Positions 39,423 through 49,822 of a stretch of DNA of 64,000 bases are shown here, in pieces. Origin of the DNA: Marinobacter sediminum. GTDB lineage: Bacteria; Pseudomonadota; Gammaproteobacteria; Pseudomonadales; Oleiphilaceae. The position numbers and the translations under genes were made by a program. Under the pieces are notes generated by a model. It was not told the DNA's origin. It ran no database searches and worked only from the letters and a program-made list of their open reading frames with translations. Positions within the stretch are counted from its first letter, which is position 1. Every line of letters starts with the position of its first letter. The DNA is taken from the NCBI RefSeq assembly GCF_023657445.1, contig NZ_JAGTWY010000001.1, forward strand, positions 2,542,001 to 2,606,000. The letters are read 5' to 3'.

Positions 39423-39734
39423 GGTCCATCAGGATCGTGGTGCAACCGGCAAGATTCCGGTTGCACCACCCTCTCCGGGCCAACCATTTAGTTTTATTTT
39501 TTGATTTGCTTATTTCCAGTTACTTTAAAAATCATACCCTGAGATCATTTTTTGCCCATATATCATATAGATGAGTAGTTTATAGCAAAGACTGACACTC
39601 GACATGACACACAAAGACAGTCCTTGATATTTATTCAGTATCATATAATATGAAACCAATCGCCCTTTAGTATTTGCTGGGGGGCATCGTGTTTACGGAA
39701 CAAGAGAACAACAAGCCCGAACCGGAGGTATTGT
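39423..39734 (+). promoter_or_regulatory. Intergenic promoter region of paaABCDE, 312 bp
   Basis: It contains the paaK hairpin, then AT-rich sequence with no ORF. TATAAT at 39644-39649 is a perfect -10 box. TTGATA at 39624 lies only 14 nt away, too close for an ideal -35. TGATA and TATCA around this spacer make an inverted repeat, and GTATCATA recurs at 51205-51212 near paaX, so an operator is likely here too. Confidence 0.5.
39437..39469 (+). terminator. Strong hairpin after paaK
   Basis: GTGGTGCAACCGG and CCGGTTGCACCAC form a 13-bp perfect stem over a 7-nt loop, starting 15 bp after the paaK stop. A T-rich stretch comes only about 20 nt later, so it may be a partial terminator or processing site. 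Confidence 0.65.
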
Positions 39735-40727
39735 ATGTACGCCCAGCTCGTTGAAACCGGCGCAAAACGCCTTAAAACGCTGGAAGAGATGTCGCCTGAA
39801 GAGCGCACTTTCCAGGAAAAGGTAGACGCCGAAACAAAGATCGAACCCAAAAACTGGATGCCGGAAGGCTACCGGAAGACCCTCGTTCGCCAGATTTCCC
39901 AGCACGCCCATTCCGAGGTTGTCGGTATGCTGCCGGAAGGCAATTGGGTAACGCGCGCGCCAACCCTCAAGCGCAAACTGCAGCTGATGGCCAAGATCCA
40001 GGACGAAGCAGGGCACGGGCTTTATCTATACAGCGCAATGGAAACCCTCGGCGCTGACCGCGATGATGAGATCGAAAAGCTGCATCAGGGCAAGGCCAAG
40101 TACTCCAGCATCTTTAATTACCCGACGCTGAACTGGGCCGATATGGGTGCGGTCGGCTGGCTGGTCGACGGTGCTGCCATTGTGAACCAGGTTGTACTGC
40201 AGCGGACCTCTTATGGCCCCTATTCCCGCGCCATGATCCGCATCTGCAAGGAAGAGAGCTTCCACCAGCGCCAGGGCTACCAGATCCTGCTGGATATGAT
40301 GCGTGAAGGTACCGACGAGCAGAAAGAAATGGTACAGGACGCGATCAACCGTCTGTGGTGGCCGGCCCTGATGATGTTCGGCCCGCACGACGACGAATCT
40401 CCCAACTCCCAGCAGTCTATGGCGTGGAAGATCAAGCGCAAGAGTAACGACGAACTGCGCCAGATGTTCATCGACCAGACCATCCCACAACTTGAATTCC
40501 TGGGATGCACTGCGCCGGATCCGGACCTGAAATGGAATGAAGAAACCGGCCACTACGAGTTCGGTGAGATCAACTGGCAGGAATTTTATGACGTTCTCAA
40601 GGGCAATGGCCCGTGTAACCGAGAGCGCATCAATACTCGCAAGAAAGCAATTGACGAAGGCGCCTGGGTTCGCGATGCGGCGGTCGCCTATGCCAAAAAA
40701 CAAAAACAGCGCGCAGCAGCCGCCTGA
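39735..40727 (+). CDS. paaA: Phenylacetyl-CoA 1,2-epoxidase subunit PaaA (catalytic)
   Basis: PaaA carries the diiron centre that epoxidises the ring of phenylacetyl-CoA using O2. The 330-residue protein has the ferritin-like helices with [20 protein letters not shown] (ExxH) and [18 protein letters not shown] (ExxH), which supply iron ligands. It works with PaaC as scaffold, PaaB as bridge and PaaE as reductase. GGAGGTATTGT precedes the ATG. First gene of paaABCDE, with its own promoter region. Confidence 0.96.
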   Translation: MYAQLVETGAKRLKTLEEMSPEERTFQEKVDAETKIEPKNWMPEGYRKTLVRQISQHAHSEVVGMLPEGNWVTRAPTLKRKLQLMAKIQDEAGHGLYLYSAMETLGADRDDEIEKLHQGKAKYSSIFNYPTLNWADMGAVGWLVDGAAIVNQVVLQRTSYGPYSRAMIRICKEESFHQRQGYQILLDMMREGTDEQKEMVQDAINRLWWPALMMFGPHDDESPNSQQSMAWKIKRKSNDELRQMFIDQTIPQLEFLGCTAPDPDLKWNEETGHYEFGEINWQEFYDVLKGNGPCNRERINTRKKAIDEGAWVRDAAVAYAKKQKQRAAAA

Positions 40728-40744
40728 TATCGGAGGAATACAAC

Positions 40745-41026
40745 ATGTCTGAATGGCGTCTTTACGAAGTTTTCGTACGTAGCAAGCACGGTCTGAACCA
40801 CAAACATGTGGGTAGCGTTCATGCCTCTGATGCTGAAATGGCCATGGAAAATGCCCGTGACCTGTACACCCGCCGTAGCGAAGGTGTGAGCATCTGGGTT
40901 GTGCCATCCGATACCATCACAGCCTCCGCGTCTGATGAGAAAGAAGTTCTGTTCGATCCATCAGAAGACAAGGTGTACCGGCACGCCTCTTTCTACAAGT
41001 TGCCCGACGAAGTCGGACACATGTAA
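40745..41026 (+). CDS. paaB: Phenylacetyl-CoA epoxidase subunit PaaB
   Basis: PaaB is the small subunit that bridges PaaAC pairs in the epoxidase complex. The 93-residue sequence WRLYEVFVRSKHGLNHKHVG and DAEMAMENARDLYTRRSEGV is typical. GGAGGAATACAAC precedes the ATG. It lies 17 bp after paaA and 13 bp before paaC. Confidence 0.96.
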   Translation: MSEWRLYEVFVRSKHGLNHKHVGSVHASDAEMAMENARDLYTRRSEGVSIWVVPSDTITASASDEKEVLFDPSEDKVYRHASFYKLPDEVGHM

Positions 41027-41039
41027 AGGAGTGATACCG

Positions 41040-41804
41040 ATGACACAAACAGAAGCTTTCAAGGAATACCTGCTTCGTCTGGCAGACTCCGACATGATTC
41101 TCGGACAGCGTCTCAGCGAGCTATGCGGCAAGGCACCGGCGATTGAGGAAGAGATGGCGCTGATGAACGTCGCGCTTGATCTCGTTGGCCAGGCGCGCAA
41201 CTGGTACGAGTATGCGGCCGAGCTGATTGATGATGGCCGCGATGCCGACAAGCTGGCTTTTCGCCGGGATACCCATGACTACCGGAACCTGCTCCTCACG
41301 GAACAGCCGAATGAAGACTATGCCGTAACCATGGGCCGCCAGTTCTTTTTCGATGCCTGGCATTACTTCACCCTCAAGAGCCTGACCGAATCCAGTGACG
41401 AACGCGTTGCGGGAATCGCAGCTAAAGCTCTGAAGGAAGCCACCTATCACCTGCGTCGCTCATCGGAGTGGGTGAAGCGACTGGGCGACGGCACCGAGGA
41501 GAGCCACCGCCGCATGCAGGATGCTGTCGACATCCTGTGGCGCTTTACGGGTGAACTGACCACCCCGGACGACACCGATCGTCTGATGGCTGAGGCTGGT
41601 ATTGGCCCGGATCCGGACCAGCTCAAGGCAGACTGGCGTGGTTTGGTAACTGAAGTGCTTACCCAGGCTACCCTGACGCCCGGCGCTGAAGATGCCTGGA
41701 TGTACATGGGCGGCAAGCACGGCGAACACACCGAACACCTCGGTTTCATTCTGGCGGAAATGCAGTTTCTGCAGAGGGCCTATCCCGATGCCACAACATG
41801 GTGA
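41040..41804 (+). CDS. paaC: Phenylacetyl-CoA epoxidase subunit PaaC (structural)
   Basis: PaaC is a ferritin-like partner of PaaA that has lost or does not use its metal site and holds the complex together. The 254-residue sequence has LRLADSDMILGQRLSELCG, ALDLVGQARNWYEYAAEL and GRQFFFDAWHYFTLKSLTES. AAAGGAGTGATACC places the start at 41040; the frame extends upstream through paaB without similarity. It overlaps paaD by 17 nt. Confidence 0.95.
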   Translation: MTQTEAFKEYLLRLADSDMILGQRLSELCGKAPAIEEEMALMNVALDLVGQARNWYEYAAELIDDGRDADKLAFRRDTHDYRNLLLTEQPNEDYAVTMGRQFFFDAWHYFTLKSLTESSDERVAGIAAKALKEATYHLRRSSEWVKRLGDGTEESHRRMQDAVDILWRFTGELTTPDDTDRLMAEAGIGPDPDQLKADWRGLVTEVLTQATLTPGAEDAWMYMGGKHGEHTEHLGFILAEMQFLQRAYPDATTW

Positions 41805-42357
41805 TTCAGACGCAAGGTCAGCGGTAGATATCCTCATTGCCAGTGATCGGGTGCCGGCCAACGCTCGCCCCGATCTGCTGACAGAAGAAGATATCTGGGC
41901 ACTCCTTGAGGAAGTCAAAGACCCCGAAGTTCCGGCGGTAAGTGTCGTGGAACTCGGCATCGTTCGAGCGGTTCGATGGGACGGAAAAGAGTTAGCCATC
42001 GACGTCACGCCGACTTACTCTGGCTGCCCTGCTACCGAACTGATTGAAGAACTGATTGAAGAAGCCCTGCGGGCCGCAGGGTTCCGGAATCCGAAAATCA
42101 ATCAGGTGCTGACCCCCGCCTGGACCACCGACTGGATTACAGACGAAGGTAAAGAGAAGCTTCGCAAATTCGGCATCGCGCCGCCTCAGGGCAGCTCCAG
42201 CAAGATGAGCCTGCTCGGCGAACCTGAAGTGATTGCCTGCCCAAACTGTGGCAGCCAGGACACTGAACGGGTAAGCGAGTTCGGATCAACCGCATGCAAA
42301 GCGCTTTATCGCTGCAAGGAATGCCTTGAGCCCTTCGACTATTTCAAATGCATCTAG
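41788..42357 (+). CDS. paaD: PaaD, iron-sulfur assembly factor for the epoxidase (MIP18/DUF59 family)
   Basis: PaaD is needed for epoxidase activity and is thought to help mature an iron-sulfur or diiron site. The N-terminal MIP18-like domain has VKDPEVPAVSVVELGIVRAV and DVTPTYSGCPATELIEE. The C-terminal zinc ribbon has ACPNCGSQDTERVSEFGSTA followed by CKALYRCKEC. The ATG at 41788 has AGAGGG upstream, inside paaC. 189 residues, a normal length for PaaD with its zinc ribbon. Confidence 0.94.
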   Translation: MPQHGDSDARSAVDILIASDRVPANARPDLLTEEDIWALLEEVKDPEVPAVSVVELGIVRAVRWDGKELAIDVTPTYSGCPATELIEELIEEALRAAGFRNPKINQVLTPAWTTDWITDEGKEKLRKFGIAPPQGSSSKMSLLGEPEVIACPNCGSQDTERVSEFGSTACKALYRCKECLEPFDYFKCI

Positions 42358-42370
42358 AGTCGATACGATC

Positions 42371-43450
42371 ATGAATAAATTCTACTCACTGACCCTCAAA
42401 GAGGTCAGACCTGAAACAAGAAACGCCGTATCACTGTCTTTCGATCTGCCAGACGACCTGGCGGACAAGTTTGCCTACAAGCAGGGGCAGCACCTCGTTG
42501 TCAGAACGAAAATGAACGGCGAGGAAGTGCGCCGTTCCTACTCGATCTGCACCAGCGTGAATGATCATGACCTCCGGATTGCCATCAAAAAGGTACCGGG
42601 CGGAGCCTTCTCAACATTTGCCAATGAGCAGCTCCAGCCAGGGGAAACTCTGGAAGTCATGCCGCCCCAGGGCCACTTCTCTGTGGATCTGGACCCGGAG
42701 CGTGAAGGCAACTATCTCGCGGTCGCTGCAGGTAGCGGTATCACACCGATCCTGTCCATTATCAAGACCACGCTGGAAACCGAGCCCAAGAGCGAAGTCA
42801 CTTTGTTCTATGGCAACAAGGCAACAAGCAGCACGATGTTCCGGGACGAACTGCAGGACCTGAAGAACGAGTATATGTCCCGCTTCAACCTGGTCTACAT
42901 CTTCACCCGGGAAGACCAGGACATCGACCTGTACAACGGGCGCATCGATAACGAAAAGTGTGATGCCCTGTTCGATCACTGGATCAACGCCAAAGAGCTG
43001 ACTGCTGCTTTCATCTGTGGCCCTCAGCTGATGACCGAGACCGTTCGCGACTCGCTGACTCGCCACGGTATGGACAAGAGCAAGGTCCATTATGAGCTGT
43101 TCACTCCGGCCAATGGTGTGCCCCAGGCCCGTAAGGACCGCGCAGACACCAAGGTCGATCCTCAGTCCGTCAGTGAGGTCACAGTGATCGCCGATGGCCG
43201 TTCGCTAACCTTCCCTCTGGTACGCGACACCAGGAGCATCCTTGAGGCTGGCAACGAGGAAGGCGCAGACCTGCCCTACTCCTGCAAAGCCGGCGTCTGC
43301 TCAACCTGCCGCGCCAAGGTGGTGGAAGGCGAAGTGGAAATGGACCAGAACTTTGCGCTGGAAGACTACGAAGTCGAAGCGGGCTATGTGCTCTCCTGCC
43401 AGTGTTATCCGGTCAGCGACAAGGTGGTTCTCGACTACGACGAGATGTAA
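42371..43450 (+). CDS. paaE: Phenylacetyl-CoA epoxidase reductase PaaE
   Basis: PaaE passes electrons from NADPH to the PaaA diiron centre. It has a ferredoxin-reductase fold with RRSYSICTSVND for FAD, AVAAGSGITPILSIIKTTLE for NADPH, and a C-terminal plant-type 2Fe-2S domain whose cysteines lie in YSCKAGVCSTCRAKV and LSCQCYPVSD. The start at 42371 (MNKFYSLTLKEV) gives 359 residues. Its ribosome site is poor, so it may rely on coupling to paaD, which ends 13 bp earlier. Confidence 0.95.
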   Translation: MNKFYSLTLKEVRPETRNAVSLSFDLPDDLADKFAYKQGQHLVVRTKMNGEEVRRSYSICTSVNDHDLRIAIKKVPGGAFSTFANEQLQPGETLEVMPPQGHFSVDLDPEREGNYLAVAAGSGITPILSIIKTTLETEPKSEVTLFYGNKATSSTMFRDELQDLKNEYMSRFNLVYIFTREDQDIDLYNGRIDNEKCDALFDHWINAKELTAAFICGPQLMTETVRDSLTRHGMDKSKVHYELFTPANGVPQARKDRADTKVDPQSVSEVTVIADGRSLTFPLVRDTRSILEAGNEEGADLPYSCKAGVCSTCRAKVVEGEVEMDQNFALEDYEVEAGYVLSCQCYPVSDKVVLDYDEM

Positions 43451-43485
43451 GCCATTTCCCGATAACCGAACAACATGACTCGACA

Positions 43486-43517
43486 AAGGCAAGTCCTGCA
43501 GCAGCAGGACTTGCCTT
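43486..43517 (+). terminator. Hairpin between paaE and paaZ
   Basis: AAGGCAAGTCCTGC and GCAGGACTTGCCTT form a 14-bp perfect stem over 4 nt. It fills the 96-bp paaE-paaZ gap. No T-run follows, so read-through into paaZ is likely, perhaps at a reduced level. Confidence 0.6.
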
Positions 43518-43546
43518 GGCGTTTTCAGAAACGAACGGAGTTTCCA

Positions 43547-45592
<2,046 letters not shown>

Positions 45593-45646
45593 CACCGGGC
45601 TTTCCTGCTTTCTCCCTGTCTTGGACCCCAGGGAGAAGGTTACAGG

Positions 45647-45692
45647 CAAATAAAAGGGGGACAGGTTTAACGACCTGTCCCCCTTTTATTTG
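45647..45692. repeat. 20-bp perfect palindrome with GGGGGACAGGT core (REP-like / bidirectional terminator)
   Basis: CAAATAAAAGGGGGACAGGT at 45647-45666 and its exact inverse at 45673-45692 enclose TTAACG. A T- or A-rich end on each strand lets it terminate both convergent operons (paaZ and livF). The GGGGACAGGT core resembles palindromes mobilised by REP-associated tyrosine transposases in gammaproteobacteria; that resemblance is from memory. Confidence 0.8.
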
Positions 45693-45713
45693 TGCTTTAT
45701 AGCCACCGGACAA

Positions 45714-47078
45714 TCACATACCCAGGTAAGCCTCCCGGACTTTCTCGTTGCTCAGGAGTTCCTTGCCGGTACCTTCGATCACCACCCGACCTGTTTCCAA
45801 CACATAGCCGCGATCAGCCAGGGCCAGCGCCTGGGAAGCATTCTGCTCAACCAGGAAGATGGTTATGCCCTCTTCCTTCAGCTCCTTCACGATGTTGAAA
45901 ATCTCTTCGATGATCAGCGGTGCGAGGCCCATGCTTGGTTCGTCAAGCAAGAGCAATCGGGGCTTGGCCATAAGCGCACGGCCCATTGCCAGCATCTGTT
46001 GCTGACCGCCAGAAAGCTCGCCCGCAAGATTGTGCCGCTTCTGGCGAAGGATCGGGAACTTGGTGTACATGCGCTCCAGGTCATCCATTACTTCCGGCGT
46101 TTTGCCACGGGTATAGGCACCCAGCAACAGGTTGTCATGGACACTCAGGTCCTTGAACACCTGCCGGCCCTCAGGCACCTGCACGATACCCCTGCCAACC
46201 CGCAGGTCCGCGCCTACCTTGGCAAGATCGTCTCCCTCGAAGGTCACGCTCCCGCGATCGACCGGCTGCAAACCTGAAATCGTCATCAGCAGCGTCGACT
46301 TGCCGGCACCGTTCGCACCCACCAGAGAGACAATCTCACCGCTGTTGATCTTGATATCAACGTCGTGGAGCACTTCGATCTGGCCATACGAGGTCACCAT
46401 GCCGCTCACTGAAAGCAGCTCCTGCGCTTCGTGCGGTGCGGTTACCCGCGCCTCATGCTTCAGGCCAAGGCCGCCAAAACGTTCCGGGGTATAACTGACG
46501 ATCTCGTGACGCAGCTCGCGAAACTCATCGCGAACCCGCTCACCAAAGAGTGGGTCATTTTCCACATCCTTGGCTTCGATGATCTGTTCCCAGTCTTCCT
46601 CGCTTAGCAGATCACGGGCTCTGGGGATGACAACCCCCTCTTCCTTGCGAATATGCTTGCGCAAGGATTCCGTAAATCGTGCCAGGGCGTGGCTGAATTC
46701 TTCCCGGCCCTCTGGCCACTGCTGCATGCATGTTTTCAGCAGCTGACGAAGCTCGATCACCTTTTCGTTGCCAATCACATACCCTTTCGACAGCTTCTCC
46801 AGCAAGGGTACGGATTCCGGAGATTTCTCACCAAGCAGGCGATACAGCGCAATCTCCGAAGGCTGGCTGTGCACTCGTCGGGCAAAGTGCTGAATATAAT
46901 CAAAAATGGTTGTCAGTAGCTTTTCGTCCGGCTGCTGCTCATTGATGTTCATGTCGTGCAACAGCTGATCCAGAAGATCAAGAGTACGCCAGAGCGCCTG
47001 ATGCTCCTTCACAATGGTGCCAATAGCCTGCTGTCCGTGTGACTGGGCAGGCGCAATTTCCGTGTGTTGCTGTGTCAT
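45714..47078 (-). CDS. livF: Hemerythrin domain-LivF fusion, ABC transporter ATP-binding protein
   Basis: The C-terminal ~235 residues (from about 220) are a complete LivF ATPase: Walker A GANGAGKST at 254-262, GELSGGQQQMLAMGRALM, and LLLLDEPSMGLAPLIIEEI. In front sits a ~190-residue hemerythrin/HHE four-helix domain with likely diiron ligands: H26 in VKEHQALW, H70 and E75 in RRVHSQPSEIALYRLL, and H142 and E146/E147 in LRKHIRKEEGVVIPRA. LivF proteins are normally about 235 residues. GGAGG lies 8 nt before the ATG of the long form, so the fusion is encoded as such. An ATG near LLSVSGMVT (about 227) has no obvious role. It is the last of livJHMGF. Confidence 0.92.
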   Translation of the reverse strand: MTQQHTEIAPAQSHGQQAIGTIVKEHQALWRTLDLLDQLLHDMNINEQQPDEKLLTTIFDYIQHFARRVHSQPSEIALYRLLGEKSPESVPLLEKLSKGYVIGNEKVIELRQLLKTCMQQWPEGREEFSHALARFTESLRKHIRKEEGVVIPRARDLLSEEDWEQIIEAKDVENDPLFGERVRDEFRELRHEIVSYTPERFGGLGLKHEARVTAPHEAQELLSVSGMVTSYGQIEVLHDVDIKINSGEIVSLVGANGAGKSTLLMTISGLQPVDRGSVTFEGDDLAKVGADLRVGRGIVQVPEGRQVFKDLSVHDNLLLGAYTRGKTPEVMDDLERMYTKFPILRQKRHNLAGELSGGQQQMLAMGRALMAKPRLLLLDEPSMGLAPLIIEEIFNIVKELKEEGITIFLVEQNASQALALADRGYVLETGRVVIEGTGKELLSNEKVREAYLGM

Positions 47079-47095
47079 TTGAATTGCCTCCTTAC

Positions 47096-47854
47096 TCAGC
47101 CACCCAGATAGGCAGCAATAACATCCGGATTCTGACGGATTTCTGCCGGGGAGCCTTCGGCCAGTACACGGCCATAGTTGAGAACCAGAAGTCGGTCGGA
47201 TATTCCCATGACCAGCTTCATATCATGCTCAACGAGCATGACCGTGGTGCCCTCATCAGCGATTTTTCGTATCAACTGCTCAAGCGCCGCCGTTTCGGTG
47301 GCATTAAGGCCTGCAGCCGGTTCATCCAGGAGTATGATCTTTGGATCAGCCGCCAGCGCCCGGGCAATTTCGAGCCGCTTGAGCGCCCCGTAGGACATGG
47401 CAGAGGCTTCGGTGTCGAGATAATCCCCACAGCCGACATAGTTCATCAACTCTGCAGCCCGTTCACGTGCCGCCGCTTCATCCCGACGCAATGCCGGCAA
47501 ACGGAAAAGCGTGGTGAACAGATTACTCTTTAGCTGAAGATGACGTCCGAGCATGACGTTTTCTATTGCCGTCATGTTCATACAGATCTGCATTTGCTGG
47601 AACGTGCGGCACATTCCGCGCTCAGCCAGCTGATTGGGTTCAAGACTGGCAGTGCTCTCGCCGTTCAGCAGAATCTCACCGCTGGTCGGGGTATAGAGCC
47701 CCGTAATCAGGTTGAACAAGGTGGTCTTGCCCGCACCGTTCGGACCAATGACGGAATAGACCTGGCCGGCATCTACTGCAAAGCTGACCCCTTCAACCGC
47801 GTGGACACCACCAAAGGCCTTGTCGAGTCCTTTGACTTCAACCAATGCACTCAT
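47096..47854 (-). CDS. livG: LivG-type ABC transporter ATP-binding protein
   Basis: The 252-residue partner ATPase has Walker A GPNGAGKTT at 37-45, MSYGALKRLEIARALAADPK as signature region and ILLDEPAAGLNATET as Walker B; the extra helix after the Q-loop is typical of LivG. The signature reads SYGALKR, close to the LSYGxQRxLEIAR of the family. It overlaps livM by 4 nt (ATGA) with GGAGGTGCAGC before the ATG, and lies 17 bp before livF. In this position the substrate is probably phenylacetate or a related aromatic acid, rather than branched-chain amino acids. Confidence 0.92.
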   Translation of the reverse strand: MSALVEVKGLDKAFGGVHAVEGVSFAVDAGQVYSVIGPNGAGKTTLFNLITGLYTPTSGEILLNGESTASLEPNQLAERGMCRTFQQMQICMNMTAIENVMLGRHLQLKSNLFTTLFRLPALRRDEAAARERAAELMNYVGCGDYLDTEASAMSYGALKRLEIARALAADPKIILLDEPAAGLNATETAALEQLIRKIADEGTTVMLVEHDMKLVMGISDRLLVLNYGRVLAEGSPAEIRQNPDVIAAYLGG

Positions 47855-48858
47855 GCTGCACCTCCGGCCTTCTTACGCCATTTTTTGGACGCGACTGCGG
47901 TCAGGGTCGGCAACAGCCCTTTGGGCATGAAAATCATAGTCAGCATCAAAATCAGACCAAACATAACGGTTTCCACCTCCTGGAAGTCCGCCAGTACCTG
48001 AGGCAGCAACTTCAGTACCACGGCGCCAAGAATGACACCGTACGTGGACCCCATACCGCCAAGAACAACCATGGTGATCAGGACAATCGAGAACTCGAAG
48101 CTGGCAACGGCCGGGGTAATGAAACCCTGAAAATGGGCGAACAGGCTGCCCATGAGGCTGGCATAAACGGCAGAAATCACGAACACCAGGCTCTTATACT
48201 TGGCGGTATCCACACCGACCACCCGGGCCGCCACTTCCGACCCGTGCACCGAACGCAACGCACGACCGATGGGCGACTCAATCAGGTTCTGGGCGAACCA
48301 CACGGCCAGCAACAGGATCACACTGGCAAAGAGATACCAGGCCGTATAGCCCTCGATTTCGATACCAAACAACGAGTACTGCCCGAACGAACTCAGCTCC
48401 CAGCCAAACAGGTCAAGAGCGGGCACAGGCATGCCGTCCGGACCACCGGTGATGGCACGTTCATTATTCAGGATGATGGCGATAATGAAACCAACCGCCA
48501 GCGTGGCCATCGAAAGATAGTGACCTTTCAGGCGCAGAATCGGACGCCCCACGATCCAGGCAATAAAGCCGACCGCAATAGCGCCAACGACCAGAGCCGG
48601 CACGGAAGACCAGCCATAAGTCCCGGTCATAATGCCGGTAAAGTAGGCCCCCAGGCCGAAAAATCCAGCATGACCCAGGCTTATCTGACCGGCAAACCCC
48701 ACCAGCAGATTAAGACCAACGACAGTAGCCGCGATGATCGCCATCTGTGTCGCAAGATCATAGTGGAACGGGTTGCTGAGGAAAGCCGGAAGACAAAACA
48801 GGATAATCGCGAGAACGATCAGCCCCCGAAGACGCAACTGCATAAAACGATTCAGCAT
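47851..48858 (-). CDS. livM: LivM-type ABC transporter permease
   Basis: This 335-residue inner-membrane permease has about nine hydrophobic helices and the LivM signature NLLVGFAGQISLGHAGFFGLGAYF. The cytoplasmic coupling loop is SPIGRALRSVHGSEVAARVVGVDTAKYK. It overlaps the livH stop by one base and the livG start by four. It is shorter at the N-terminus than the LivM of the second system at the window end. Confidence 0.92.
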   Translation of the reverse strand: MLNRFMQLRLRGLIVLAIILFCLPAFLSNPFHYDLATQMAIIAATVVGLNLLVGFAGQISLGHAGFFGLGAYFTGIMTGTYGWSSVPALVVGAIAVGFIAWIVGRPILRLKGHYLSMATLAVGFIIAIILNNERAITGGPDGMPVPALDLFGWELSSFGQYSLFGIEIEGYTAWYLFASVILLLAVWFAQNLIESPIGRALRSVHGSEVAARVVGVDTAKYKSLVFVISAVYASLMGSLFAHFQGFITPAVASFEFSIVLITMVVLGGMGSTYGVILGAVVLKLLPQVLADFQEVETVMFGLILMLTMIFMPKGLLPTLTAVASKKWRKKAGGAA

Positions 48859-49733
48859 CAGACGCGCTCCACTACCTTGGCACCGAACAACCCGCGGGGC
48901 AGGAAGAAAAGCACCAGCAGGATCATGGAGAATGCAACCGCATCCTTGTAGTCAGAGGACAGATAACCTGCCGCCATGGCTTCAACCACGCCGAGCGCCA
49001 GTCCGCCAACAACCGCACCGACACCACTGCCCAGACCACCGATAGCCGCAGCAACGAAGCCCTTCAGGCCCAGAATAATGCCAATGTCATAGGAGGTGAA
49101 AGTAATAGGAGCCACCACGATACCGGCCACGGAACCAAGCAGCGCAGACACCATGAACGCCAGCATCAATACCATCTGGGTACGGATGCCAACCAATCGG
49201 GCTGCCTCCTTGTTCATTGACGTCGCCAGAATGGCCTTACCAATCAGGGTACGGGTAAAAAACAGAACCAGGGCAACCACGAGCACTGCCCCGATACCCA
49301 GAACCCAGAGGCTCTGGCTGTTCAGGACAGCACCAAAAATACGAATGGGCTCATCCGAACTGAAGTTCGCCATAACGTGGTATTCCTTTCCCCAGACCAG
49401 CTGGGCAAGGCCACGAATGAAGATAGAGGCACCAATGGTGATAATGATGAGCGTCACGACGTCGGCCTGCTTTGCCGGTGCAATCGCAAACCGTTGTAAC
49501 GCAATACCCAGAACGCCGGCCAGGGCCACTGCCAGGACAACCGCCAGAATCATGGGAACACCCATGGCGGTTAGAGAAACCGTTGCCATACCACCGATCA
49601 TCAAGAACTCACCCTGGGCGAAGTTGATGACGTGGCTGGCGTTATAGATGAGGGTAAATCCCAGAGCTATCAGTGCGTAGGTGGCACCAATAGTTATCCC
49701 TGTGAAGAGATACTGTAAGAATTCTGAAAACAT
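48858..49733 (-). CDS. livH: LivH-type ABC transporter permease
   Basis: The 291-residue permease has the LivH opening FTGITIGATYALIALGFTLIYNASHVINFAQGEF and the coupling loop TLIGKAILATSMNKEAARLVGI. It pairs with LivM to form the pore. It follows the binding-protein gene by 89 bp. Confidence 0.92.
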   Translation of the reverse strand: MFSEFLQYLFTGITIGATYALIALGFTLIYNASHVINFAQGEFLMIGGMATVSLTAMGVPMILAVVLAVALAGVLGIALQRFAIAPAKQADVVTLIIITIGASIFIRGLAQLVWGKEYHVMANFSSDEPIRIFGAVLNSQSLWVLGIGAVLVVALVLFFTRTLIGKAILATSMNKEAARLVGIRTQMVLMLAFMVSALLGSVAGIVVAPITFTSYDIGIILGLKGFVAAAIGGLGSGVGAVVGGLALGVVEAMAAGYLSSDYKDAVAFSMILLVLFFLPRGLFGAKVVERV

Positions 49734-49822
49734 AGCCTTGATTCCGGTCGAACACCGGCAGACTGATCACCCCTGTTCAGGAGCAATCAACCTGCCGAGA
49801 GACGAGTTGTAGAAAGGGGGGA

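Noticed and set aside
39624..39649. TTGATA/TATAAT as a standard sigma70 promoter for paaA
   Set aside because: The spacer is only 14 nt; the -10 box is perfect but the true -35 or an activator site must lie elsewhere.
40899..41039. N-terminal extension of PaaC into paaB
   Set aside because: It overlaps paaB in another frame; AAAGGAG directly precedes the ATG at 41040, where the PaaC similarity begins.
47845..48951. 368-codon open frame on the plus strand opposite livM
   Set aside because: Highly hydrophilic, low-complexity translation (runs of His, Gln, Arg) expected from the complement of a membrane protein gene.
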